A DNA stretch of 64,000 bases from Rhizoctonia solani (Eukaryota; Basidiomycota; Agaricomycetes; Cantharellales; Ceratobasidiaceae): NCBI RefSeq assembly GCF_016906535.1, contig NC_057385.1:1054001-1118000 (forward strand). The letters run 5' to 3'. The translations under genes were made by a program, and so were the position numbers. Positions 26,371 through 37,069 of the stretch are shown here, piece by piece. Each line of letters starts with the position of its first letter. The first letter of the stretch is position 1. The notes under the pieces are model-generated. The model ran no database searches. It saw only the letters and a program-made list of their open reading frames with translations, and was not told the origin of the DNA.

Positions 26371-28682
26371 ATGAATGAATTAACCGAATAGTATGTGATA
26401 AAACTATAGCAAGTTGTAACATAGCTCATCTGTCTGCGCGGGTAGCGAGCGCGCCCGCGCTGCAAACATTGCAGCCAACCAGTCCTTGTTGGCACAAATA
26501 GGTATCAAAGATGTGCAACAAGAGATTAGTGCAAGTGCACCTGCGCCAAAGGCAAAGACGAAAAAGGAAAAGCCGGTGCAGCCTCAAAAACGCAAGGCGG
26601 AGACTCCGCCCGACAATACGCCCCGAAGGCAGTCGAGAAGGCTCCGCTCCAGTGGGCTTGTTATCCCTGAGAACGAAACAAACGCTCAGAGACGGAGAAG
26701 AGAGGTGTGTTGCGAGTCTACACGCCATCTATGTACTCGTTGACGTTTGGGATAGTTTGAGGAAGCAAAGCTACAGAAAGAGGCCGAAGAAGAGGCCGAG
26801 CGTTTGGCAGCAGAGGAGCGACTTGCTAAAATGCCACGACATCAGGATCTGGATTTCGAGGTTTTAGCCGAAGACTTTGAAGAGGAAGAAACCAAAACAT
26901 GGGGGGTCTTACAGACTGCCCTCGTCCAGAAGAAACTCAAGCAGCAGGTTGGGAGCTGGGCGCCTGAGGTATCAGATGAAAAGAAGATGGCACAAGAAAA
27001 GGACAATTTAGTGACCGAGCTCAAAAAATTGACGCTTGTGAGCAGGGCAAAAGTCTGCAAGGTGTGTAGTTCAACAGGCTTCTTGAGCTCCACAACTCAT
27101 GGGCGCTATTCAATGCAGGAGCGAATATATTCGGCCGCATACCATCCCATCACAGTAAGCAAAAGAGCGGAGTTGGTCCATGCGTCTCGTCTCACCACGC
27201 ATTGTGTCCTTCTCAGACAAAGGACGTGATATTTTTCGGCGATAAAGCAGGTACGATCGGAATTTGGGACGCCCGAGCCAAGCTGGACGACCATGAAGGC
27301 GACGCCGATGAAAAGATATCCGCCGAGGATGGGCAATATTGGAGCCTACAGGTCCGCATGCACCCGACGTACAAAGTTGCCACTAACTAATTTTGCTTCC
27401 TAAGCCTCATTGGCCTCGAAGCTCCAAAAGCAGCATATCGAGTATTCGCATCAATCCTCGTGACGCTCACAGCGTGCGTGCCAGGCTTATTTTGGATGTA
27501 TTTTGACTGATGCCCAAGATCTTAGATCTTTACTTCCTCCTATGATGGAACGATACGAACCACAGACTTTGTTTCAGGAACCTCAAAGGAGCTCGCATAT
27601 ACTGAGGATTATCTGCCTTCAAGCGTGGATGTGGTTCAAAATGGTTATGAGCTCTGGATGTCCGATTCTGGTGGTGGAATTCAGCACCTGGATGTACGGG
27701 AGCGATCTCGATCCCGGAGATGGCAGTTGACCGAGAAGGAGAAGATCGGTTGCGTCTCCGTCAACCCTATTGCGCCACATCTCTTGCTGACAGCTTCGAA
27801 CAACCGAACTATGCGTATGTGGGATGCGAGGTATCTGAAAAAGGTGGAATTCACAGTGGAGAAATCCGAGGACGGGGATAACGCAGCCCCTGAAAGTAAT
27901 TGGGATGACGTTCAGGAATATCTAGGTACCAGGGATGGTCCAAAGTGTCTATGGGGCGAGTGGAGGCATCGACAAAGCGTTAGCTCGGCCTTTTGGGATA
28001 TCTCTGGCCGTAGGATTGTATCAACTTCATACGACGATACATTGCGAGGTGTGTCGGCTGAAACCGGGGTACATTTGTTGAGGCTGATAGCAACCATAGT
28101 CTGGGATGTGCGACCTAGTGCCCTTAAACAGGATGGTCCACTGAAATCATTTAGGCCCACTACAGAAATCAAGCACAACTGTCAAACGGTAGCCCGATCT
28201 ATTGGCGATAACTTTAGTGAGATACTAACACCATGATTCAGGGGAGATGGGTGACCATCCTCAGAGCCCGCTGGTCAGAAAATCCGGATGGTAAGTTTGA
28301 TCGAAACTGCTATTGCATAACTTTGATCCAACCATTTGTATACAGCTTACCCGTATTTTACCGTTCGTAATTCTATCTATCATATATTCAGCTCATCTAA
28401 TCAAATTTCTGGAACAGATTGGGAATATGGCACAATCTCTTGACATCGTGGGTTATAACGGGGAGATCCTCGCCAAGTTAGCAAACAAGGAGAAGTAAGT
28501 GACCTTGACCTCTTAGAGGCATCCGTTTCACACGCTAGAATCTCATTACGGAATGGCGATGCGTCCCTTTTAGGATTTCTGCGGTTCAGGCTGTAACAGC
28601 GTCCCATCCCTCAGTTGTGACTCGAGCTGTCAGTGGAAACGCAAGTGGACGATGTGTTCTGTGGGCACCAGAGGACATATGA
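26371..28682 (+). CDS. CMR1: WD40 protein CMR1 / WDR76 family, DNA-damage-binding
   Basis: CMR1 is a nuclear WD40 protein linked to DNA damage sites, protein quality control and transcription. The 20-base first exon (MNELTEY) joins a second exon at about 26441 to give NELTEYERARAANIAANQSLLAQIGIKDV, the conserved CMR1 start. A basic RRQSRRLRSSGL motif and EEAERLAAEERLAKMPRHQDL follow. The propeller includes FFGDKAGTIGIWDAR, SSISSIRINPRDAHSV, IFTSSYDGTIRTTDF, VSVNPIAPHLLLTASNNRTMRMWD, the SAFWDISGRRIVSTSYDDTLR/VWDVR pair joined across an intron, and NMAQSLDIVGYNGEIL. The terminal exon ends AVSGNASGRCVLWAPEDI with the stop at 28680-28682. At least eight introns of about 45-60 bases. No frame break is needed. 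Confidence 0.9.
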
Positions 28683-29388
28683 TCCCACGGAATCCACCAC
28701 TCTGTGATCTGGACTCTTATCTGGATGCCTGTTATCCGCAGCTCGTGGTTCCCTGCTCCTTGGGATTCATAACTGGCCAAGACCAACACACAGGCTTCAA
28801 ATTATGGATGAAGTGGGTACCTCCGATCCAAGCGGATGTAATGTTTATTTTTCATGAGCGCTTGCTCTTAATTTTGTATGCTATCTATGGGTTTCGAATT
28901 CGACTTTATTTCTTAGATGACATACCGATCCGCCATAACGGCAAACAATGGCAAGCGTCAACCAACTAACCGGACCTCCGATACCGCTCCGGTCCAACCA
29001 GTTGGATTTATCCGGACTTAAAGTTCTTCCCTTTGATACATGCCATAGACGCGGGGAAGATATATAAATGTCATGGATCAAATGAATCTCTCTCCATCTC
29101 TTTCCCCTCCATTCCCCTTCCCCCTCGTCCCAGGCGAGGTAGCACACACGTCGGATTTCGTTGTTTAGGTATGTGACATACCCTCTGATGGTGTCCGTCG
29201 GGATTTCTCACACAACACGTTGTGTCACCTCGCATCGATGTAGTTGGCATTGCACTTTGTTGCCTCCAGAGTCGAAACAGGATATATAAGATGATGTCCA
29301 CGTCTTCGGTATATTCTCGATCTGATGTCACGGGTTCTGTGCATGCTCCTGGTACCGGTTATGGCCACGTTCTTATGGCCACCAGGAT
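28683..29388. other. Intergenic spacer before C2H2 gene
   Basis: No gene is recognised. It contains the upstream region of the C2H2 gene at 29389, including a CT-rich patch at about 29085-29130. Confidence 0.6.
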
Positions 29389-30225
29389 ATGAACCAGTTA
29401 AATTGGTTCATTGACGACGCATTTCCTTCATACGATTTCCGACTTCCCTCTTTCCAGGCAGAGCTCGACTTGCTGTTCAACAGTCAGCCTACGGTTTCCT
29501 CTCGAGCGACATCCGATCCTTCACATATCCTTTGTCATTCAGAGGTCTCGCTTAGCAGCAGTCTTTGTCAGAGTTGGCCCGACGAACCATTCCCCGGCCA
29601 GTATCTTATGCCCGAGATGGAACACTCCCAGTCGATGGGACAAGGCACATCCGGAACGACAGCCGGCGCCGCACGTTCATGCTCGCCCGCTTCCGAATCT
29701 AGCTTCCTTTCCGATGTTGCCTCGTTTTCATCCGAGCTCAGCTTCGCCACCCAGACCCTCGCGACTTCTGGTCCCAGCAGCGCCGGCCCTAGCACTGCCG
29801 GTCCCAGTCTAGTGGTCGAGATGCGGCAGCAGCAGCAACAGACAATGCCCACGCTCACTGTACCTTCTTCTGTCGGTCCCATCCGACGCGGCCGTGGGCG
29901 ACCTCGTAAAGATGCCCCACCCGTCCACCAGCCACCCCCTCTGTGTACGTACGTCGACCCGCTTACCAGCACACCTTGCAACAAGCTCCTCAATCGGCAC
30001 CATGATCTTCCACGGCACTTGTTCAAGCACGCTCAGGAGGAGGCCGCGCTCGTAAACAGTGGTCGCCTCCCGCGTGAGCTCGCTACTCTCTTGTCAGACG
30101 ATTGGAAAGAGAAGGACGAGCTGAAGCTGCCGTGTCGGTTCTGTAGCCAGGTGTTTTCGCGTGCGGATGCAGTCAAGAGGCATGAGAAGAATGAGCACAA
30201 GCATCGGCCCCGTAAGACTCATTAG
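29389..30225 (+). CDS. C2H2 zinc-finger protein, GRLxxxxATLL type, copy A
   Basis: A single-exon gene for 278 residues, probably a transcription regulator. The N-terminal two thirds are Ser/Pro/Thr/Gln-rich. An AT-hook-like basic motif, RRGRGRPRKD, lies near residue 165. The C-terminus has two finger units separated by a conserved linker: C-x9-C...H-x4-H (CTYVDPLTSTPCNKLL...RHLFKH), then SGRLPRELATLLSDDW, then CRFCSQVFSRADAVKRH...H. The linker and the DAVKRH helix are shared with the gene at 33466, so the two are paralogues. The coding GC content is higher than in the T5orf172 and zinc-finger trio regions. No intron is needed, unlike nearly all other genes here. Confidence 0.75.
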   Translation: MNQLNWFIDDAFPSYDFRLPSFQAELDLLFNSQPTVSSRATSDPSHILCHSEVSLSSSLCQSWPDEPFPGQYLMPEMEHSQSMGQGTSGTTAGAARSCSPASESSFLSDVASFSSELSFATQTLATSGPSSAGPSTAGPSLVVEMRQQQQQTMPTLTVPSSVGPIRRGRGRPRKDAPPVHQPPPLCTYVDPLTSTPCNKLLNRHHDLPRHLFKHAQEEAALVNSGRLPRELATLLSDDWKEKDELKLPCRFCSQVFSRADAVKRHEKNEHKHRPRKTH

Positions 30226-31148
30226 ACGGGCTGCTCCCATCGGTCTCTGGTTGTTCGTTTTGTTGGGTTTCGTCTTGCGCTGGGCGTGCTGGATGTGACG
30301 ACTGCTCCTTATGGGTCGTTTCTTCGTCTTGCATCCCTTGCCGACTGACTACTCTGTCTTTGGTCTTGCCTACCTCCGCTCTTTAACGACATCTTACGCA
30401 CCATTTTTTTTCCCTTCTCTAACCCCCTTTTTGTGTTTCGGACCCCCACGCCCGCAAGGCATAACGATTATTACACTCACACTCGTTTATCTACACGACC
30501 ATATTTACGCATTCACTTCGGCGGCCGCTTCCGTCATTAGCTATACTTATTGTCTTTGTACATTCATTCGTAGCATGGGCAGCTGTGCACGATTACTTAC
30601 CTCCTCCCTGCACTCGTTTGGTACTTTTGTGTACTATAACTTGTTCTGCGGGTGAGCTCCCTGTAGGGTTAATTTATTGCTTCGGCGCGTGGTCCGCTTG
30701 GCCCTCGTGTCGTGGTATTTTTCTACATATCATGCGTGATTTAAGTTTATCGATGGCTCGAATGAGGACAAAGTTGATCAAACTGATGTCTTTTATCAAT
30801 TAGGTAGGTACTTGCACGCCGGGTTTTGCGCGGAACGCGCGGCGCGGCGACCCACACTGCGGATCCACCGCCTTATCCGTATATATAAGTCAACCAACAA
30901 GGCTGATGGTCAGCGATTTTTGCTATCAACCCCCCCTGGCCCCAAGTGGTGCATATATCCACGGCTTCTCCGGCGGTTACGCGACAGGCACCCCACAAAC
31001 CTCAGCGCTTGGCAAATACTCGAAAGAGGTTATCAGCCGACGTACTAGTGACGACGACTCCCGACTGCGGATTTTTTCCATCCTCCCTCTTTCTTGACTA
31101 CTGCTACTACCTGCTCCAATCTCTACCTTATCCTCTCGTTGAATTAAT
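30226..31148. other. Intergenic region upstream of SPT small subunit 1
   Basis: Starts with a pyrimidine-rich 3' flank of the C2H2 gene. No further gene is recognised; short open frames here look random. Confidence 0.6.
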
Positions 31149-31558
31149 ATGAAGCAAACTTCGCTTGTAAGCAGTCTGTCGCGTACCCCGAGCTCGGCGG
31201 TCAAGCGCTTTTTATGGCGGAGACAAATATGGTTCGAGTCGACATTTGCGCTCTCGATGCTTGAACCTTGGGAGAAGATACTGATCAGTGAGTCGAGTTG
31301 TTCGGCCGCCGATGCGGAGGAACTGTATCGTGATTTTTCATGCTGACGGGGTAAATTCTTTCATTTATTTTTTTTCCGCGTTGCGATTGGGGCTCGGTCG
31401 CGCTGGCAGTGAGTGCACTCATCTTTGTCTGGTCACTTTTCATCACCGGCGCGGTCCGTTATTTGCCGAACCATATCTCGACCATGAGCAAGCGTGCGTC
31501 GTTTTATATCACTGGGACATCCAACAATACCTTGCCCATCGTACCGATTGAACTATAA
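31149..31558 (+). CDS. Serine palmitoyltransferase small-subunit-like protein, copy 1
   Basis: Small ER membrane subunits of this type (SPTSS in animals, Tsc3 functionally in yeast) stimulate the first step of sphingolipid synthesis. Two exons, 31149-31287 and 31410-31558, give 95 residues. Key parts are a basic KRFLWRRQIWFE, the family hallmark SMLEPWEKIL at about residues 36-46, and then one hydrophobic membrane segment (MSALIFVWSLFITGAV) followed by a short polar tail. Both the LEPWE box and the single following membrane span agree with the family. The second exon is too short to be called on its own, so this gene is easily missed. A second copy lies 385 bp downstream with the same exon-1 length and intron phase. 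Confidence 0.72.
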
Positions 31559-31943
31559 CCCTGTGCGCTGCCGGCATGGTCAAAGTTCCGCGCTTATCTG
31601 GTCTGGTTGGTAAGCAACATATTCCTAATCATTTCTATACATTTCCCCTCACCTCGTTCTCGCCGTTCCCCGCCGCACCTCTATCGCAATCGGCAACTAA
31701 TCTATTTCGGTTTCCGGGAATTTAAGCGTTAGCTGACGTTAGTTTCCCAGGCTGCCGTGCGTATTTTAGTCATGACCAGCAACCCGCCTCCCCTCCTTGC
31801 CTGTACCTCCCACTCGTCTCGTCCCGCGTATCGCTCGCCGTGTATTTATCTGGCTGCTGCCCTGTTCTTCATCTCTGTGATCCTCTGTGCTGTGCTTTCG
31901 ACTGTTACTATAATACATTTGGCGTAACCTGGCTTGTCCAAAG
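31559..31943. other. Spacer between the two SPT small-subunit genes
   Basis: A 385-bp spacer that holds the 3' end of copy 1 and the promoter of copy 2. It is CT-rich near 31780-31900. No other gene is seen. Confidence 0.6.
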
Positions 31944-32413
31944 ATGTTTGCCGAGCCACTCATGAATGCCCGGGAGCGTGCGAACAAATCCCGTTCGCCG
32001 GTCCGCAAGTTTTTGTGGAGGAAGCGAGTATGGTTCGAATCGACATTTGGGTTGAGTGTCATGGAGCCTTGGGAACGTAACAGTAAGTCTCGGCAGGGGG
32101 GAGCGGGACGGAGAGGAGTGGAGGTTTAGTCGAGTGGAGGCTGACATATGCGACCTCTTTGTTTCCAGTGGTTTGTAAGTCGGTTGATACAGAAGTGGGA
32201 ATGAGCCATAGCTGAGACCATTCCAGTGACGTTTTTTTCATTGCATGGGCACTGTTGACCATCGCATGCTACCGCACATTACCCAGCACACTCAAGTTCT
32301 GGAGCGAGCGGACGATGTTCTATTTACACGGATACGGTAACGAGACGGATGCCAATGCCCGTATGCTAACCAGAGGGCAACAAGCACAAGCATTCTCCCT
32401 CATCTCTTCCTAA
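31944..32413 (+). CDS. Serine palmitoyltransferase small-subunit-like protein, copy 2 (apparent 1-base frameshift)
   Basis: Exon 1 (31944-32082) is 139 bases long, exactly as in copy 1, and splits a codon at the same place. It encodes MFAEPLMNARERANKS, then VRKFLWRKRVWFESTF and SVMEPWERN, the SPTSS hallmark. Exon 2 (32227-32413) continues with a hydrophobic span, FIAWALLTIACYRTLP, but only if the T run at 32232-32238 has eight rather than seven T residues. With that base the alignment with copy 1 needs no gap around the splice site (NMTFFFIAW against IMSALIFVW). As written, the frame hits TGA soon after the splice. The product would be 108 residues with a longer polar tail than copy 1. Either an assembly error or a very recent null allele. 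Confidence 0.65.
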
Positions 32414-33465
32414 AGGTGAGTTCTCTTAAGGTATTCTCGCTTCCAGTTCATCTTCCCCGAAAAAGCAGAGCCGCTTTTTGTCTGGCTGAGATAAGCAAGT
32501 TTGGCTGATTGGCGTTACGCACAGAGATTCACATGCATGATGACGATGACGACTCTTGCGATCGACATGGATCTTCCGTTTCTATTATGTCTACTCCGTC
32601 TACTGTTTATTTCACTGTATAATGAGCCTTGTGTTCTCCTTTTTTGTCTTCATCTTGGTGAATGGTGTATTCTACATATATTGTTTGGTCATGAGAATGT
32701 GAACATGTGCATTAATGAATATGCAGCGGCTGTGCCGCAGTATGAGACGCGCGTTCGGCGAGTGGATCACGCCGAGCAGCCGAGCATACTGGAAGGTTGA
32801 GCCGACACGAGGACGTTGTGCGCTGCGTAAGACTATGGACATATTCGAGCAGAACGATAGAAGATGCTGGCAGCATCTGGCAACAGTCTGTCCAAAGGCA
32901 CACGCACGAGGGGGAGAGTGAAATGGGATTGGCAAAAAGCCGGATAAGCGCCAGAGGGACCCAGATTGGGATTATGATGAGCAAACAAGAGCGGAGGCAT
33001 ATTTACGGGGAGAATGCCCGGAGGGATAAAAACGGGGCGAGTCAAAGCGTTTGAGCTGGTCCCCCTCTTTCCACCCCTCGCCAACTACGCGTGTTGGTGT
33101 TCTATTGAGAGATTCGGACGAGGTTTGATTTGGCATACCGACGGATCGAGTCACATTCACCCGAGTTTGTCAGCACGGGATTGGACCGCATTGATCAGAC
33201 GACCCTGTTCCGGAACCGAGACCCGCAGAGCGCTGCGATCACCACGCACGCTCTTTGTTCTAATAAACTCTGTCTCCGCACGAGGGACCTGTGCTTGTCC
33301 CTTGCTCCTTCCCACCACTACCGATTGCACCATGACCACCCGCGCCTGGATACCTCGTACCCCGACGCTGGACTACGAGTCTGACCACCAGCCGTCGCCC
33401 ATCAATCCCATGTATCACGACCACGACACGAACAGAGCCCCGCCGATACCTGGCTCTCCCCTGCC
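32414..33465. other. Region upstream of C2H2 gene copy B
   Basis: Mostly non-coding. An ATG at 33332 opens a Pro/Asp/His-rich frame (MTTRAWIPRTPTLDYESDH) that runs to 33493 in a different frame from the zinc-finger CDS. Adding one C at the CCCC run 33438-33441 would fuse it to that CDS, so it may be the true N-terminus. Nothing else is recognised. Confidence 0.5.
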
Positions 33466-34821
33466 ATGGCTTCCAATGACGATGTTGACATGATGTTTGA
33501 CCTCGACTTTAACCGCCCAGATGCCTTCTGCTCCTTGCTCGACGATACCGCCTCTCGCCGCGAGCAGCACGCCATCCTCCAGCGCTGGCACACACCGGGC
33601 TACTCGATGCCGACGATGACCAAGGCCAAGGCGAATGTGCTCTCTCGCCAGCCCACGCTTGACGCTACGTTTATTGCCAGCGAGTGGGAGGAGAAGCTGA
33701 TTCGACGATGGCAGCGCAAGCACAAGAAACAGCACCTTTCCCTGCGCGAGGTCAAGAGCCAGATGCCCCCACTCGAGTTCGATCCTGCCTTTGCCGACTC
33801 GGACACCGAGGACGAAGACGAGCAGCCGGCGTTTAATCCCGAATCGCTGCGGGAGCCTCTGATGCGCCGCGTACCATCTCCTATCGCCATTCCTCCTTCG
33901 GCCTATGCTCCCTCGGCGCCTCTCTCCCCACTTACGCCTCTCTCCTCAGAGCCTCCCCAGAGTTCCATCTCCCCCGTTGACAAGCCCTCGCCGCGAACAA
34001 CACAAGCTCCGGCCGTGCCTGAGTCATACGCCCCCCCGACACCGATGTCCCCCGCTGTCAAACTAGAGGTGGTAGATGACGTCTTGTACCCCGCTCGTTC
34101 GTCACCCGCCCTCAAACGGCCCTTTGACGAGGTCGAGCCCCAGGCCGAGCCTGAAACCGAGGCCGATCCCGAGCCTGTCACCGCCGTCGATGACGTAGTG
34201 TCCGAGGGTGAATATGTTCCCTCGGAAGACGAGGAGGACGACGCCGATCCGACCTATGGCGCACCCAAGGCAAGGAGGTTGGTAATTCACTCCACCGTAT
34301 TCCGATCGGCCGCTAACCGCTCGCCGCGATCCAGAGCCTCGCAATCGACTCATACTCGCACGCCCTCGACTTCCGAGAAACCCGTGCGCACTGGCCCGGG
34401 CCGCCGCCGTCGCCCTGTCGACGACACAGCCCCAAGCCAATGCACGTACATCAACCCTCTTAATCAATCTCGCTGCCAGCAGATATTCGCTCGGGCTCCC
34501 GAGATGAAGCGCCACATTGATCATTTCCATCACGAGCAAGAGGCGAGGGCCGTCATCGACGGCCGCCTGTCTCGCAACATGGCCACGCTCCTCGGCGACT
34601 CTTGGGACGGCACCCTTGGCAAGCCCACGTGTGAAGGATGCGGAACTGAGTTTTCTCGCCGCGACGCCGTCAAGCGGCACCAGAACGAGGTCAAAGCCAA
34701 ATTTGAGGATGGCCGCTGCGTCTGGTGCCCCGGCACTCAAGGCCGCAAGGGTTCTGCCAAACGTGTGGCCCTCGCCAAGCTCGGCGGTCAGACTCCTACC
34801 AAGAAGCCTCGCCGCAAGTGA
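33466..34821 (+). CDS. C2H2-like zinc-finger protein, GRLxxxxATLL type, copy B
   Basis: At least 451 residues from the ATG at 33466; the true start may be 33332 if a one-base gap is corrected. The N-terminus is acidic (NDDVDMMFDLDF). A long Pro/Ser/Glu-rich middle contains PLSPLTPLSSEP and an acidic EDEEDDADPTYG stretch. A basic patch, GPGRRRRPVDD, precedes the fingers. The first unit is C-x7-C...H-x5-H (CTYINPLNQSRC...MKRHIDHFHH), then DGRLSRNMATLLGDSWD, then CEGCGTEFSRRDAVKRH. The second unit has no histidine at the usual last position; a CVWC pair follows instead, so it may be a variant C2HC or a degenerate finger. Paralogue of the gene at 29389. High GC, no intron within this segment. Confidence 0.72.
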   Translation: MASNDDVDMMFDLDFNRPDAFCSLLDDTASRREQHAILQRWHTPGYSMPTMTKAKANVLSRQPTLDATFIASEWEEKLIRRWQRKHKKQHLSLREVKSQMPPLEFDPAFADSDTEDEDEQPAFNPESLREPLMRRVPSPIAIPPSAYAPSAPLSPLTPLSSEPPQSSISPVDKPSPRTTQAPAVPESYAPPTPMSPAVKLEVVDDVLYPARSSPALKRPFDEVEPQAEPETEADPEPVTAVDDVVSEGEYVPSEDEEDDADPTYGAPKARRLVIHSTVFRSAANRSPRSRASQSTHTRTPSTSEKPVRTGPGRRRRPVDDTAPSQCTYINPLNQSRCQQIFARAPEMKRHIDHFHHEQEARAVIDGRLSRNMATLLGDSWDGTLGKPTCEGCGTEFSRRDAVKRHQNEVKAKFEDGRCVWCPGTQGRKGSAKRVALAKLGGQTPTKKPRRK

Positions 34822-37069
34822 TTGAACTATACCCTCTTGCTCTACTTGTGAGTTGTCACCGATGCCGGTGACGCTCCCCACGGACTGATTATGGCCATAG
34901 ATTTCACATTCATGTCTGCCTCTTGTCTCGCCCTCCTCCCATCCCAGTCTGCCAAATCATAACTTTATCTCCCTTGTTTACCTGAATTGTTTTGTTGTTA
35001 TTATGGTCATCTACGTCCTCGTCCGTTGTATAACTATCATAAATCATTGTATGCCTCCTGACGTTGTTTCTACTGGTTTCTCTTCGTTCCCCATAAACCC
35101 CATTGTAACACTGTTCTTCCCTTTCCCCCCTTTTCTATCCAATCGTAACTCATTCTTGCCTATTGCAATGCACATAATTTGCCTGCCCGGTCGGGTCGCC
35201 CTTTCCACACTTGCCTGAATGTGTATCACCGAGTGAAATGTCGTGCGTGGAGCGTCTAGCCTGTGCAAGCGTCTACACCTCGAGGCGGCCCTCACCTCGA
35301 GCTCGCCCCCAACCCCCCGGATCTGATCCCCTCTGGCCCTCAAGCCTATCTCTAAATCCAACCTGCCGGTCTAGCCCGCCAAGTGTAATTTTGGGGGGGT
35401 TGGAGAAAAAGGACCCCGTTTTAGGTACAGGACTGTACGGATAAAGGCAAATCGACTAAAAAGGAAGGTTCTCTAGCCACGGTAACTCTCACGCGTGCCA
35501 CGGTGTGATTTCAAGAATCATGTGGCTAAACGAGGGTAACATGCGATGTGAATGACTCGCTTGAGGGGCTGTGTGTTCTGGAAAGAGGAAGGAGTGTAGC
35601 CACGCTGTTTCTTCCTAGCCACGGGAGGGTTGAGCTCAGTTGAGAGGCTGCGGTGATGTAGCCACGCTGTTCGTAGCCACTCCATTCCATCTCGTCTTCT
35701 CGGGCCTCGAGGTGATTTGCACACCTCCTCGCCCATCTCCATCTCTATCCCCACGTCTTTCGTCATGGGGGAAGGGGGCAAAAGCACAAAAGCAAAAGCT
35801 TATCGTATTGGAGATGGATTGTTTATTATTGTCCGAAGCATACACCGGAGAGAAGAGGGGTTTCTTTATGTCGCACCAGCTGCAAGCGGATCCGGAGTAG
35901 CCGTGACAGGGCGGAGAGGTGAGCGATTTTAGGTGGGCAAGTGTCAGGGGGGATAAAAGTTTCTAAATTGGGCATATGTACATGGTCATATGAGGGTTTA
36001 TAGCCAGGTTGTTACGGGATTGGACTGGCGGTGAGATCGTAGGATGAATGAACGACGTAACCCGAGTGGCTATTCGGATTCGGCAAGTAAAAGTCGCCGC
36101 TCATGAGATCCCGTCCTTCTCCCTCTCCCGTATCTGAAATTACGGCGTTGGCGGGGGACAATCATATGGGTCGGGATTGACGCCTTGTCATTAGTTGGTT
36201 AGTTAGTTAATTGCGGCGAGCCCAAGTTTGGTTTCTGTATATGGTAAATGGATGTACGCCGTTCTTATCGGGGATCTGGGGATCATCTGTATGCAGGGTC
36301 GGTCGTGATAGTATTGTAGCGCCGTAGTGAACCGGTGGAGCAAATTAAATTACGAACAAACCGCACCAACGTCCATGTTAACAAACTAGTATCCAAGCTC
36401 AGACTCGTACCAGGTCCTAATATCAACCGGGGGAGCAAGTCACCGTCGCCGCTGCTGCACTCCATCAAGTGGAGCGGCTCCACGATAGGTTCTTACATTA
36501 CCTGATTAGGGACGGAACGAATGGCGATCAGGTCGTGTCAGGTCGGGGGGACTCAGGATACAAGAATTCATTTCGTCGATTAATTAGCACCTGCACCGAC
36601 GGAACGTGGCGGGAGTAAAATATTGGAAATTGATATACCCCCGACGGACATCCACTCGGGAAACTCACTCGCGGTCGGGGCGGGGGAAGAGAGGGTCTTG
36701 GATTCGACGAGAGTGGAAAAAAATTCCGAACTGTGATATTTGTGGTTTGGTAAGGCAAGGTGTCGGGGGTGGGTGGTGCGAGATTTTATTTGTTGCCTCG
36801 TGGTGTATCCACACACTTAGCCGGGTTCGAATTCTCTGACCTCATCCGAGCGAGCACGTTGTCGTGCGCAGACCAAGGACAGACCAGAGGAGTGAGGCAA
36901 GCGCCCGCGCGGATCCCTTTGTGTCTGTGTGTGCGTGCGAGAGGTAAGCTTGGGAGTCTTGCAGCGCTCGTCTAGACGCATTTGGTCGTGTTGTGTTCGC
37001 CACGCGGTTGTGTGCGTGCGCTTTGTCTTGTCTTGTCGTTTCTTGTCTCGTCTGTGTTTGCTCCGAGCG
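34822..37069. other. 2.2-kb intergenic region
   Basis: No gene is supported. The left part is a pyrimidine-rich 3' flank, the middle has the TAGCCAC cluster listed separately, and the right part is GT-rich (for example GTGTGTGCGTGCG near 36922), upstream of a zinc-finger gene. A GGGTTCGAATTC word at about 36823 is not part of a tRNA fold that I can draw. Confidence 0.55.
35474..36072. repeat. Cluster of TAGCCAC heptamers, both orientations
   Basis: TAGCCAC occurs at 35474, 35597, 35616, 35659 and 35674, and its reverse complement at 35522 and 36066. Two of the copies lie in an identical GTAGCCACGCTGTT 14-mer (35596-35609 and 35658-35671). Seven copies of a 7-mer in 600 bp are far above chance. 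It may be a binding-site array or a decayed tandem repeat. Confidence 0.55.

Noticed and set aside
29568..30030. Minus-strand open frames of 152 and 73 codons
   Set aside because: Antisense to the single-exon zinc-finger gene at 29389.
34102..34881. 259-codon minus-strand open frame
   Set aside because: Antisense shadow of zinc-finger copy B, whose finger motifs are clear on the plus strand; it arises from high GC content.
36780..36850. Possible tRNA because of GGGTTCGAATTC
   Set aside because: No pairing acceptor stem, D-arm or anticodon arm can be drawn around it.
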